Virus record (IMG/VR): IMGVR_UViG_3300023179_000149
Coordinates: 1-52,217 of that record
Direction: 5' to 3' (one strand)
Length of the DNA: 52,217 nt
Origin: a virus
The notes below the pieces were generated by a model that was given only the letters and a program-made list of their open reading frames with translations, made no database searches and was not told the DNA's origin. Below, piece after piece: positions 37,909 through 45,465 of the stretch (position 1 is the first letter of the stretch; each line of letters starts with the position of its first letter). The translations under genes and the position numbers were made by a program.

Positions 37909-38103
37909 ATGAAAGTTGTCACTGTTGAGCAGTTGCAAGTAAATTTTGATGATATCATGGACGATGTTGTTGTAAATCTAGAACATTATAAAATTACAAC
38001 TGAAACTTCTGCAGTGATGCTTCTGCCAATAGATTCTTACAAAGTACTGCTTGAGTCTTATGATGAGTGGATAGAAACAAAAAACCCATCAATTATTGTT
38101 TAA
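37909..38103 (+). CDS. Phd/YefM-like antitoxin-type protein
   Basis: 64 residues. MKVVTVEQLQVNFDDIMDDV followed by EHYKITTETSAVMLLPIDSYKVLLESYDEW is the Phd/YefM pattern (beta hairpin with L-P-x-x-x-Y-x-x-L-L-E). Such proteins bind DNA and neutralise toxins such as Doc or YoeB. No toxin gene is adjacent: the next gene is the leftward DUF5648 protein. It could be a phage counter to host toxins or simply a repressor. Confidence 0.65.
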   Translation: MKVVTVEQLQVNFDDIMDDVVVNLEHYKITTETSAVMLLPIDSYKVLLESYDEWIETKNPSIIV

Positions 38104-38135
38104 TAATCAACATTTAAACTGTATAGCTCCTTTTA

Positions 38136-39134
38136 TTAAGGTGTTTTAGCTGGGTTTTGAGCTGCTGCTTTAGCGAGTAAATCTGCTCTTGCTTTTTCAA
38201 CGGCAGCAACATCAGCACTTGGAGTAGAAGGTTTTGCCGCAGATGCAGGTGCAGGTGCAGGCGCAGGTGTAGGTGCAGGTGTAGGTGCAGGTGCAGCTTT
38301 TGTTGGAGTAAAGAAAGATCCTTCTCTGTTGTAACCCTTATCTGCTAAGGTTTTAATTTCTTCTGGATCAGAAGTATACATATGTCGACCTAATGTGGGA
38401 TTATAAAAACGTTGTACTTCTTGTGTATCTGCCTGAGCAGTATCATAAACTTTACCTACATCACCTTCATAATTAAACCCCTGAGAAACGGCAGCATCCC
38501 GTTCTTCTTTTGATGTTGTAAATAAATGGTTAGGTCCACCCGGTTTATTACCTGGTCTATACAAGCGATACAAAGTACTTGCACCTGCAGTAGTGTCACT
38601 AGGATCTAATGTCTTAAATACAGTATCACCTTCTTTGTTAAACCCACTTAAAAGTTCTTTACCTGGATCTGAGCTATAAAAATGCTCCTGAGTGCTTGGA
38701 TTATAGTAACGATTAAATTCAAGTAATTTAACACCTGATTGGGTTACCGGTTTAACATCTGTGGGGTTCACTGCATCAAGATAATCTTTTTGTTTCTCGT
38801 CTGCAATTGCCGCTGCAGCTGTAGTTGCGGTTTTGTATAAGAGTTCCTTAGGAATGCCAGTGGTTTCAGCTAAATATTTATCTCCTTTGGGAAGAGAGGA
38901 TAAATAAGTTGCAGCGGCTTGATATTTTGTTTGTTCTTGAGTTTCGCGTAAATTTTTATCTGTTCCTACAGCTGCTTCACGACTTTCTTTGCTAAGTGCC
39001 CCCATATCTTTGAGGCTTTTCAAATATTTCTCACCAACAGCAAACGCTTCTGGCGTTGTAATAGAACGGTACAAGGAAGGCGCTGTAGGCGCAGGCATTA
39101 TTACCGTAGGTGCAGTTGATTTTGAACTTCCCAT
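38136..39134 (-). CDS. DUF5648-repeat protein with Pro-Ala linker
   Basis: 332 residues. Three repeats of the DUF5648 type: FNRYYNPSTQEHFYSSD...GFNKEG, LYRLYRPGNK...NHLFTTS...GFNYEG and VQRFYNPTLGRHMYTSD...GYNREG, between about residues 138 and 280. A linker of APAPTP repeats and a helical C-terminus follow. DUF5648 occurs in secreted bacterial proteins and phage virion proteins, probably as an adhesive or glycan-binding module. A minor tail or decoration protein is likely. Confidence 0.7.
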   Translation of the reverse strand: MGSSKSTAPTVIMPAPTAPSLYRSITTPEAFAVGEKYLKSLKDMGALSKESREAAVGTDKNLRETQEQTKYQAAATYLSSLPKGDKYLAETTGIPKELLYKTATTAAAAIADEKQKDYLDAVNPTDVKPVTQSGVKLLEFNRYYNPSTQEHFYSSDPGKELLSGFNKEGDTVFKTLDPSDTTAGASTLYRLYRPGNKPGGPNHLFTTSKEERDAAVSQGFNYEGDVGKVYDTAQADTQEVQRFYNPTLGRHMYTSDPEEIKTLADKGYNREGSFFTPTKAAPAPTPAPTPAPAPAPASAAKPSTPSADVAAVEKARADLLAKAAAQNPAKTP

Positions 39135-39194
39135 GAGTACCTATTTCTTTACTCGGATCTCTATACTGATATTACTACTAATAAACTGAACCAG

Positions 39195-39539
39195 GTGAGT
39201 GACCCCTATTGCCCCAAAGGACATGAAGACGAGGAGCAAAATCAACTCGGCATAAGTGATGGTCTTTTTCATGAGGAGGAAAACCCTTTACATATGGCCC
39301 AGTTTAACGAACTATTGGCTGGTATGTCCACAAAGGTTATGTATTCATTAATGACTCAGCAAGAGAAACAAGTAGCAAAGGCTTTTTGGGAGGCCTGCAA
39401 TTATGGGGGAAGGCCAAAACCAGGGGATTTAAAAAACATGGAAGACAAAAGAATTTATTACGAATGGGTTCTACGGATTGCTCATTTAAATCAGTGTGAC
39501 AAGTTCTTAAAAAACGTTAAGATACCTATAGAAACGTAA
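39195..39539 (+). CDS. Hypothetical protein, 114 aa
   Basis: 114 residues, GTG start. Acidic N-terminus with CPKGHEDEEQNQ, then helical (MSTKVMYSLMTQQEKQVAKAFWEACNYGGRPKPGDL). Nothing proves a role; a terminase-small-subunit-like HTH was considered but the helices do not form one clearly. Nine bases before the next gene. Confidence 0.55.
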   Translation: MSDPYCPKGHEDEEQNQLGISDGLFHEEENPLHMAQFNELLAGMSTKVMYSLMTQQEKQVAKAFWEACNYGGRPKPGDLKNMEDKRIYYEWVLRIAHLNQCDKFLKNVKIPIET

Positions 39540-39548
39540 TGGAACACC

Positions 39549-40130
39549 GTGTTGACAGATTATTTGATTGAAGAGGGAGAGTTGCCGGCAATATCGCCGG
39601 TAAAAAAAAATTCTATTGATCCTAATAAATACGTAAGCTATAGGTTTAATGGTTTAAACATTTCAGAAGTCACAATTGAAAATAACAGAGAAAAATTAGT
39701 TCCCTCGTTAGCAGACCAAGTTAATATGTTTCTACCACCATCAGGTAGCTTTGAAGATGCAGACCTAAGAAGATATTTAGAACTTGTTTGTAGTTACGAA
39801 ACATCCACAAATGATTTGGTTTTAGGGCTATCACTTGCGGATCAAATAAGAATATGTTTTAGCGATATGGTACCAGCAAAAATATGTGCTAAATTTCCCG
39901 ACATTGATCTTGCAACAAAACGAAGATACAGGTGTGTTGCAGAATATTTAATTCGGCAAGAAGAATTAATTAAAATGAGAGACGAATCTGGCAAATTAAT
40001 TAAAGAAGTAGGTAATCTTGGTAAAATGGTAGTAATTTATAAGCCGCTACCCAAAATAAGAGAAACATTAAAACGCTCAGGACTGTTTGCATTTATAAAA
40101 CAATCTCCAAGGGATGCTGAAACAAAATAA
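39549..40130 (+). CDS. Hypothetical protein, 193 aa
   Basis: 193 residues, GTG start. Polar N-terminus, helical C-terminal half (LATKRRYRCVAEYLIRQEELIKM, GKLIKEVGNLGKMVVIY). No recognised family. In an operon with 39195 by spacing. Confidence 0.55.
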   Translation: MLTDYLIEEGELPAISPVKKNSIDPNKYVSYRFNGLNISEVTIENNREKLVPSLADQVNMFLPPSGSFEDADLRRYLELVCSYETSTNDLVLGLSLADQIRICFSDMVPAKICAKFPDIDLATKRRYRCVAEYLIRQEELIKMRDESGKLIKEVGNLGKMVVIYKPLPKIRETLKRSGLFAFIKQSPRDAETK

Positions 40131-40199
40131 TTTTCTGGTTATCCGACCTGTTTTTTTATTTTTCTTTGTTATTATCGTTATTAACTTGCAACTTTAAAA

Positions 40200-40607
40200 A
40201 TGACTAATTACAGAAAACAAAAACTAGACAAATTAGCAGTCAACATGCCAACCGAAACAGAACGTGTTATGACCAAGCTTGTCATTGAAAGAATTTGCGA
40301 TGACATGTGTGATTTTTATGATCGGTTCTATTATTTTGAAGGTCCCGGAGCTATGGTTTATGTTCCAACAGCCAAAGAAGAAAGAGATACAATGTTTTAC
40401 ATGTCAGTTGCAGCGTTAATTGCCGCCAGAGAAGACTTCCAATCAAAAGACATGGATGGAGTTGCTGAAATAATGCGTAAAGCTATTGTTAAGGCTGAGG
40501 CTCTTGACTTAGAAAAAGAAGCTTTATTTATTATTCAAGATCCACAGCACATGTCATTACTTCATTATAAACGTCAAAAAGGTGTTGCCGATCTTGTTCC
40601 TTCATGA
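40200..40607 (+). CDS. Hypothetical helical protein, 135 aa
   Basis: 135 residues, mainly helical (ETERVMTKLVIERICDDMCD, MFYMSVAALIAAREDFQSKD). No family recognised. Its stop overlaps the next ATG by 4 bases. The preceding gap has a run of T after CCTG but no clear hairpin. Confidence 0.55.
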   Translation: MTNYRKQKLDKLAVNMPTETERVMTKLVIERICDDMCDFYDRFYYFEGPGAMVYVPTAKEERDTMFYMSVAALIAAREDFQSKDMDGVAEIMRKAIVKAEALDLEKEALFIIQDPQHMSLLHYKRQKGVADLVPS

Positions 40608-41224
40608 GTTATTACAAAAACCTACCTCGACATTTATTTCTTACAAGAATTTTACGAATTGAAGAGGACTGGTTAACTCCTGTTGAATATTTACCTTATA
40701 TATACGCTTTACTAGGCGACATTGACTTAGATCCGTGCACAACAGAGCATGCCAATAAAGAATATTTACGTGCAAAAAAAATTTACACATTAAAAGAAGA
40801 TGGTTTAAATACTCATGAGCAATGGCTAGGAAAAACATATTTATTCCCCCCTACATACGGACGTTGCTCTTTTAATAAACAACGCGGTACATGGAGATGG
40901 GGATTGAAGGGAGGCCATACTGGTAAGTCCCCCTCTTCTGTTTGGTTTAAAAGATTAGAAAAAGAATGGAAACTTCGTAATGTTTCAGAAGCTTTATTTT
41001 TTTCTACTAGCCATGAAATATTAAGAAGCTGTCCAGAAATATGGAACTATCCAGTGTGTATACCTAAAGATAGAGCAAGGCTTATACACGGTAAATTCAT
41101 GAAGGTTTTAGGTGCCCCGTTCACATGGGGGTTTTTTGTTTACTTACCTAGTACGGATTTAGGTTTTAATCAAATTGAAAGGTTTCAACAAGTTTTTTCC
41201 AATATAGGTAAAGTCATCTGTTAA
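40604..41224 (+). CDS. Degenerate phage N6-adenine methyltransferase-like protein
   Basis: 206 residues. WLTPVEYLPYIYALLGDIDLDPCTTEHAN, then YTLKEDGLNTHEQWLGKTYLFPPTYG match the phage Dam family (W-x-TP, D-x-DPC, DGL...W-x-G, then the motif usually NPPYG). Here the catalytic N/D-P-P-Y reads F-P-P-T-Y, so the amino-group-binding residue is lost. The C-terminal ALFFSTSHEIL corresponds to the following strand. Probably inactive as a methyltransferase, perhaps kept as a DNA- or SAM-binding protein. Confidence 0.6.
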   Translation: MSYYKNLPRHLFLTRILRIEEDWLTPVEYLPYIYALLGDIDLDPCTTEHANKEYLRAKKIYTLKEDGLNTHEQWLGKTYLFPPTYGRCSFNKQRGTWRWGLKGGHTGKSPSSVWFKRLEKEWKLRNVSEALFFSTSHEILRSCPEIWNYPVCIPKDRARLIHGKFMKVLGAPFTWGFFVYLPSTDLGFNQIERFQQVFSNIGKVIC

Positions 41225-41468
41225 ACAAGCTAGCGCGAAACGCATTTCTAAATCCATAGGTAGCAGCACCTGGCCCAGACATAATAAACCTTCCTTCATC
41301 TTCACGGTCTGAAGCTGCATTTTGTTTGGTTAGCTCTCTTGAATTGTTTATATACCTGGCTAAGAACCTTTTACCAGAAGTATTGTCAGATGCACGTGTA
41401 TTATTAGGACCATCGGTTTCCTTATACCGATTATCAACGTCATAATCCTGGCTTGTTTCCAATTTCAT
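41214..41468 (-). CDS. Small leftward protein, 84 aa
   Basis: 84 residues, polar and Arg/Asn-rich (DNRYKETDGPNNTRASDNTSGKRF). Converges on the methyltransferase-like gene with 11 bases overlap and diverges from 41499. The TGCTAGTAT promoter element overlaps its ATG. Probably virion-associated; no family recognised. Confidence 0.5.
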   Translation of the reverse strand: MKLETSQDYDVDNRYKETDGPNNTRASDNTSGKRFLARYINNSRELTKQNAASDREDEGRFIMSGPGAATYGFRNAFRASLFNR

Positions 41469-41476
41469 GCTAGTAT
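41468..41476 (+). promoter_or_regulatory. Extended -10 promoter (TGCTAGTAT)
   Basis: TGCTAGTAT 22 bases before the GTG of the DUF3310 gene at 41499; member of the TGCTANANT set. Confidence 0.4.
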
Positions 41477-41498
41477 TTGGGCAGATCCGTTTACTGCC

Positions 41499-41897
41499 GT
41501 GATTACTTTTCAGTCTACTCCAAGTGAGGATACCATCTCCTTTGACTCTTCTAGCCCGGGTTTTAATTCTTTTGCTAGTAATTTTGATTGGTATGCAGAT
41601 CAGAATTGGGAAACAGAGGATAAAGACGGTTTTTTTACAAGTAATTTAATTTCCAATAAGTTAAGCGAAGGTGCTGTGGATAACGTTTACGCGCCGGCTC
41701 ATTACACAAAAAATGAAGATATAGAATGTATAGAAGCAATTAAAGCAGCACTTGGAACCGAAAAATTTCGTGGCTACTGTCAAGGCAATGTAATAAAGTA
41801 TGTGTGGCGTGCCGACCACAAAAACAATACTTTAGAAGATTTAAAAAAAAGCAGGTGGTATTTAGATAGACTTATTGCTTCTCATGAAAATAATTAA
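41499..41897 (+). CDS. DUF3310 family protein
   Basis: 132 residues, GTG start. The C-terminal half APAHYTKNEDIECIEAIKAA followed by FRGYCQGNVIKYVWRADHKNNTLEDLKKSRWYLDRLI is the full DUF3310 signature (P-x-HY, E-C-I-E, GN-x-x-KY-x-WR, K-x-x-x-x-x-DL-x-K). These phage proteins are sometimes annotated as nucleotide-kinase-like, without firm evidence. The N-terminal 55 residues are low-complexity and Ser/Asp/Phe-rich. Confidence 0.8.
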   Translation: MITFQSTPSEDTISFDSSSPGFNSFASNFDWYADQNWETEDKDGFFTSNLISNKLSEGAVDNVYAPAHYTKNEDIECIEAIKAALGTEKFRGYCQGNVIKYVWRADHKNNTLEDLKKSRWYLDRLIASHENN

Positions 41898-42640
41898 ATA
41901 GCTTTATTAGAGCCTAGGCAACCCTGTTCCTGGTTCCAGTAACGCCAGAAACGACGCAAAGTTTCTTGGGTAGGATCAAATTCAAGTAATTTGCGCTCTA
42001 AATACTCAACTGCTTTTACCTGATTAGGCGTACCTAAATAACTTTCTCCTATATTTAACAAGCATTGATTAAGTTTACATTTGTGTTCAAAAAATAAGGG
42101 CACTTCTTTATCGGGTGCCATGTACATATTGAGTTCAACGCGGCGACGTTCTTTTAACTTATTATCAACACCAAAATAAATTGAATTTATTAATGGGCTC
42201 CATTCCTTAATAATTAATTTTTTACTAGCATAAGAGTTTATTAATTTAAGTAAATAAGATTCTTTAAATGCGGCTAAGCCTATGCTATGCGCGTAACTTA
42301 ATAGTGCAGCTCTTTTTTTACTGTTTAAACTTACAAACACGTATGCTTGTACTTTTTCAGCAAAAGGTTTGAGATCTTCTACTAATTGATTGTTTATTTC
42401 TTTTGTTGTGGCTTTAGTATGCCAATTAACTGCATGATTTTTAATTTTTACACTGCCATAACCAATTTTATAATGATCAGATCCTTCTTCTTTATAGCAA
42501 CCAAACCGCCCGGAACCCAGATAAATTCTAGGTGTTGTATATAATTGTACTAATTTTATTGCATCTTGATTTAAAAATAAAGGTAAGGTTTCTTTATGGG
42601 ACAACAACGCTGCCGGTATAGGAGACCTCTGAGTATCCAT
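41894..42640 (-). CDS. Lysozyme-like (GH24-related) protein lacking catalytic triad
   Basis: 248 residues. HYKIGYGSVKIKNHAVNW, ATTKEINNQLVEDLKPFAEKVQAYVFV, LNSKKRAALLSYAHSIGLAAF and KESYLLKLIN line up with the GH24 endolysin at 46666 (LTIGYGHT, TITEQQAEQLLQKDL, LNQHQFDALVSFTYNVG, GESTLRKRLN). The Glu-9-Asp-6-Thr triad of that enzyme falls here on Ser43, Glu52 and Lys58. Probably a virion or tail-tip peptidoglycan-binding protein rather than a hydrolase. C-terminal half is unrecognised. Confidence 0.6.
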   Translation of the reverse strand: MDTQRSPIPAALLSHKETLPLFLNQDAIKLVQLYTTPRIYLGSGRFGCYKEEGSDHYKIGYGSVKIKNHAVNWHTKATTKEINNQLVEDLKPFAEKVQAYVFVSLNSKKRAALLSYAHSIGLAAFKESYLLKLINSYASKKLIIKEWSPLINSIYFGVDNKLKERRRVELNMYMAPDKEVPLFFEHKCKLNQCLLNIGESYLGTPNQVKAVEYLERKLLEFDPTQETLRRFWRYWNQEQGCLGSNKAI

Positions 42641-42980
42641 CTAGTTCCAAGAGGACAATGTAATTTTTTGTTGCATCTGTTACGGTAACAGCAACCGCGC
42701 CCTTACTGCGCCCATCTTTTGCTATATTGGCGTAAGTTTTATACCCCGCCGGTGCAGTAGAGCCGTTGTAAACGTCTTCTTGAAAAATCTCCATAGTGTT
42801 GACACCTGAAGAATTGTCTAATTTAACTATTAGACTGCCTGTACTGGCTGGGTTAACACGGAAGCCCCTGATATTTAAACCGGGAGTTGCGGATGCAGAC
42901 GTTGTTCCTTGGTAAGTAACTTCACTTCCCGCGTCAACAGAAAAATTGTCAAGAGTCCCTTTGATTGTTCTGGTAGGCAT
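42594..42980 (-). CDS. Beta-rich structural-like protein, 128 aa
   Basis: 128 residues of beta-strand pattern, Ser/Thr/Gly/Val-rich (LNIRGFRVNPASTGSLIVKL, AVAVTVTDATKNYIVLLELDG). Overlaps the following lysozyme-like gene by 47 bases. Resembles in composition the tandem proteins at 44282 and 44630; probably a virion decoration or fibre-associated protein. Confidence 0.6.
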   Translation of the reverse strand: MPTRTIKGTLDNFSVDAGSEVTYQGTTSASATPGLNIRGFRVNPASTGSLIVKLDNSSGVNTMEIFQEDVYNGSTAPAGYKTYANIAKDGRSKGAVAVTVTDATKNYIVLLELDGYSEVSYTGSVVVP

Positions 42981-42985
42981 GGTAA

Positions 42986-43207
42986 TTACGAGAGTTGGCT
43001 TTTTGTCAGGTAGTTAAACTTAATTTCAGCGTCTATCCCGTGTTCTTTCATGATACCAAAGAACAACTGTTTGTCCATCATTTTTTGATGAAGAATGTCA
43101 ATAAACGCTTCTTCTAGTTCATCTCTATCAAGTTGTTTTAAGCTTAGCGCGGCGGCATGTAGAGCAAACTGTGCGTCCACCGGTAGCTCTAAGGCGTTAG
43201 TGTCCAT
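42986..43207 (-). CDS. nblA: NblA-like phycobilisome degradation adaptor
   Basis: 73 residues, NblA size. LELPVDAQFALHAAALSLKQ followed by LDRDELEEAFIDILHQKMMDKQLFFGIMKEHGID matches the NblA layout: L-S-x-E-Q-Q-F near the N-terminus, a long helix pair, then Q-M-M-x-x-x-x-x-x-x-x-L-L-K at the end. NblA binds phycobiliproteins and brings them to Clp protease, dismantling the light-harvesting antenna; phage copies are known in Ma-LMM01 and in marine cyanophages. It has its own TGCTAAAAT promoter. Similarity is judged by eye. Confidence 0.6.
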   Translation of the reverse strand: MDTNALELPVDAQFALHAAALSLKQLDRDELEEAFIDILHQKMMDKQLFFGIMKEHGIDAEIKFNYLTKSQLS

Positions 43208-43229
43208 CGGCTTTCCAACTTATACTGTT

Positions 43230-43238
43230 ATTTTAGCA
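43230..43238 (-). promoter_or_regulatory. Extended -10 promoter of the nblA-like gene
   Basis: Read on the minus strand, TGCTAAAAT stands 22 bases before the ATG at 43207, fitting the TGCTANANT set. On the plus strand TATACT at 43221-43226 may serve the divergent oxygenase gene. Confidence 0.5.
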
Positions 43239-43391
43239 GTTCTAAGTTGCTTTGTCGCCTACTTTCAGAATAAACCTGAACTTAACCTTGTTAACGCTTT
43301 ATATTTATTGGAGCGCCCCGTGCCCGTATGGCAAACGTGGAATCCATTTTTGCTCCATTGTTTGTTGAGGTATATTGTTCCCAGAGCATAA

Positions 43392-44285
43392 GTGCTTCCA
43401 AAAACCAATCCTGATAAGAGAATAAGTGCAAACACTTGCAAACCTGCTTTTAAACTACTATATTTTAAGCAACCTTACATCCAGGAAACAGTGATTGACG
43501 GCACCATAGCGACTGAGTTTATAAAGGCGGCTGTTGCTGGAGTAAGTAAAACTCAAGCAACTCGCCACTTTAAAGAAAAATATAAATTTACCAATAAAGA
43601 TATTGAGGAGCTTGTAGAATTCTGTTCTTTTAACAAAAAACCAAAACAAATTAACTATGATTTATTTTTTAATCGACCAATAACAAAAACAAAACAAGAT
43701 ATAAAATTTCCTTTTACTCAAATTTTTATACATAAGAATTTTTTATCATCAGAAACATGCGAACAACTGATAAAGATAATTAACGATGAGGCAAGGCCTT
43801 CTACAGTTGCTAATCCACATGACCGAGCTGTAGTATCCGATTATAGAACAAGTAAGACAACTGATTTAAATTATTTTTATTCATCATTCTTAAATCGGTT
43901 GGATTGGAAAATTTGTCAATTTATGGATCTGGATCCATTTATAGGCGAAACAGTGCAAGGACAAAGCTATTTACCCGGTGAGTATTATAAGGAGCATCAT
44001 GATTTCTTTCATCCTAGAACAAAAGAGTTTTCTATATATACAGAATGGATGGGGCAACGCACGTGGACTGTTATGTGCTATTTAAATGATGTAGAGACAG
44101 GAGGAGAAACTTACTTTAAACACTTAAAACTAAAGATTAAACCTGAAAAAGGAACTGCTGTTATCTGGAATAATTTATATAAAAACGGTATGCCTAATTA
44201 CAAGACACTTCATGAAGCATTACCACCAATCAGTAACAATAAATATGTAATTACTAAGTGGTTTAGGTCTTGGCCACTAATTTAG
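43392..44285 (+). CDS. 2-oxoglutarate-Fe(II) oxygenase, prolyl 4-hydroxylase-like
   Basis: 297 residues, GTG start. KEHHDFF gives the Fe ligands H-x-D; GGETYFKHLKLKIKPEKGTAVIWNN is the standard strand pair; LHEALPP supplies the distal His, and KYVITKWFR the Arg/Lys that binds 2-oxoglutarate. The N-terminal 115 residues include ATEFIKAAVAGVSKTQATRHF, an HTH-like stretch. Such oxygenases are frequent in cyanophages and may hydroxylate a virion or host protein; the target is unknown. It is rightward amid leftward genes. Confidence 0.85.
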   Translation: MLPKTNPDKRISANTCKPAFKLLYFKQPYIQETVIDGTIATEFIKAAVAGVSKTQATRHFKEKYKFTNKDIEELVEFCSFNKKPKQINYDLFFNRPITKTKQDIKFPFTQIFIHKNFLSSETCEQLIKIINDEARPSTVANPHDRAVVSDYRTSKTTDLNYFYSSFLNRLDWKICQFMDLDPFIGETVQGQSYLPGEYYKEHHDFFHPRTKEFSIYTEWMGQRTWTVMCYLNDVETGGETYFKHLKLKIKPEKGTAVIWNNLYKNGMPNYKTLHEALPPISNNKYVITKWFRSWPLI

Positions 44286-44626
44286 TTAGCCGCAATATTA
44301 AATTTAATTTTTGCAGAAGTCCCACCTTGTTCATGAAAAAAGTTAGCACGTATTTTTTTTACCGGGAATCCACTAACATTATATGCATAAGTACCGTTTG
44401 CAGTTATTTTTTCAGTACGCATTACACCAAAGTTTATGCCATCCAGACTTCCCTCTAAATTAACATCAACGTGGTTATCTATATTTTCAACTGTAGCAAT
44501 AAGTGTATAGTTACGTGTAGATAAATAATTTACAATATAAACGTCAACAGCATCAGTAGCGCCGAGTGCAGTCAATTCTGGAAAATCAAAAAATACTGTT
44601 TGCTGGTAACCTTCGAAATAACTCAT
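44282..44626 (-). CDS. Beta-sandwich-like structural protein, paralogue 1
   Basis: 114 residues. VDVNLEGSLDGINFGVMRTEKITANGTYAYNVSGFPVKKIRANF parallels residues of the next upstream protein (VVFKIEGSLDGTNYFNLNPS...NGTTFLNYIDMPLKYIRCNL). The two are adjacent, same strand and size, hence a tandem duplication. Probably a head-decoration or fibre protein. Convergent with the oxygenase gene, 4-base overlap. Confidence 0.65.
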   Translation of the reverse strand: MSYFEGYQQTVFFDFPELTALGATDAVDVYIVNYLSTRNYTLIATVENIDNHVDVNLEGSLDGINFGVMRTEKITANGTYAYNVSGFPVKKIRANFFHEQGGTSAKIKFNIAAN

Positions 44627-44629
44627 TAC

Positions 44630-44986
44630 TTATTTAGCGCCAATAACGAAAGAAACAGTTGGTGAACCTGAGGCAAATGAAACTAAATTACAACGAATAT
44701 ACTTTAACGGCATATCAATGTAATTTAAAAAAGTCGTACCGTTACTGGTAATAGTAGTATTACCAGATGGATTTAAATTAAAATAATTTGTCCCATCTAA
44801 ACTGCCCTCTATTTTAAAAACAACATTACCTCCACCAGGTATTGATGCCGTGGTAACTTGTATTAAGAAATTAGTTAAAGATGATATATTTTGTTCTGCA
44901 ACTTGAAACGTTGCCGTTGCACCTGCTGTTGAAAGGGCTTCGGCGTTAAAAAATACGCTATCAATAAAGCTGGGATCAAAGCTCAT
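44630..44986 (-). CDS. Beta-sandwich-like structural protein, paralogue 2
   Basis: 118 residues, same repeat as the downstream gene: EGSLDG-[TI]-N-[YF] followed by NGT and a PLKYIR turn. Ser/Thr/Gly-rich beta pattern, no signal peptide. Three bases separate the two copies. EGSLDG repeats are common in phage and bacterial surface proteins, but I cannot name a family. Confidence 0.65.
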   Translation of the reverse strand: MSFDPSFIDSVFFNAEALSTAGATATFQVAEQNISSLTNFLIQVTTASIPGGGNVVFKIEGSLDGTNYFNLNPSGNTTITSNGTTFLNYIDMPLKYIRCNLVSFASGSPTVSFVIGAK

Positions 44987-44989
44987 GAT

Positions 44990-45460
44990 TTATTTTTTGT
45001 AATCTAAGTTGGATTTTAGCAGCCACTGATTTTTTTTATGCACCCTGGCCCGTTCAACCCCAAGATCTAAGGTTAGCTGATCTCCAATAAGATTTGACTC
45101 AGTAATTAAATTATTGAAATTACAAGCAAGTGTATCGTGATTTGCAGCTATCTGGAGAATAATTTTGTCTTGGTTAAAACAATCTTCAAACGGTAACTCA
45201 GGCATATTTGAATATGTTAAATCCATTACTGTTTTGGGAGTGGCAATGCCTAAAGAACGAATATGTTCAGCAATTGTATCTATGCCTTCCTCCATTTCAC
45301 GATATATTTTTTCTGTCAACAAATGAATTTCATAAAATTTACCCCCCATTAGCCCCCAATGAACAAGCTGGGTTTGGTGGTAAACATTTACAGAATCTCT
45401 TAAGCACTGCACCAGAAGGCAATAGCAAGAAGTTTTTTTATCGGTTAGATCTTTTACCAT
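44990..45460 (-). CDS. dps: Dps-like ferritin (DNA-protecting, iron-storing)
   Basis: 156 residues, usual Dps length. VYHQTQLVHWGLMGGKFYEIHLLTEKIYREMEEGIDTIAEHIRSLG carries all ferroxidase ligands with Dps spacing: H34, H46, D61 and E65 (Listeria Dps H31, H43, D58, E62), then the TPKT turn. Dps makes a 12-subunit shell that binds DNA and oxidises Fe(II). N-terminal CYCLLVQC is unusual. It lies within the structural cluster, so it may be a virion component or an auxiliary stress gene. Confidence 0.8.
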   Translation of the reverse strand: MVKDLTDKKTSCYCLLVQCLRDSVNVYHQTQLVHWGLMGGKFYEIHLLTEKIYREMEEGIDTIAEHIRSLGIATPKTVMDLTYSNMPELPFEDCFNQDKIILQIAANHDTLACNFNNLITESNLIGDQLTLDLGVERARVHKKNQWLLKSNLDYKK

Positions 45461-45465
45461 TTAAA

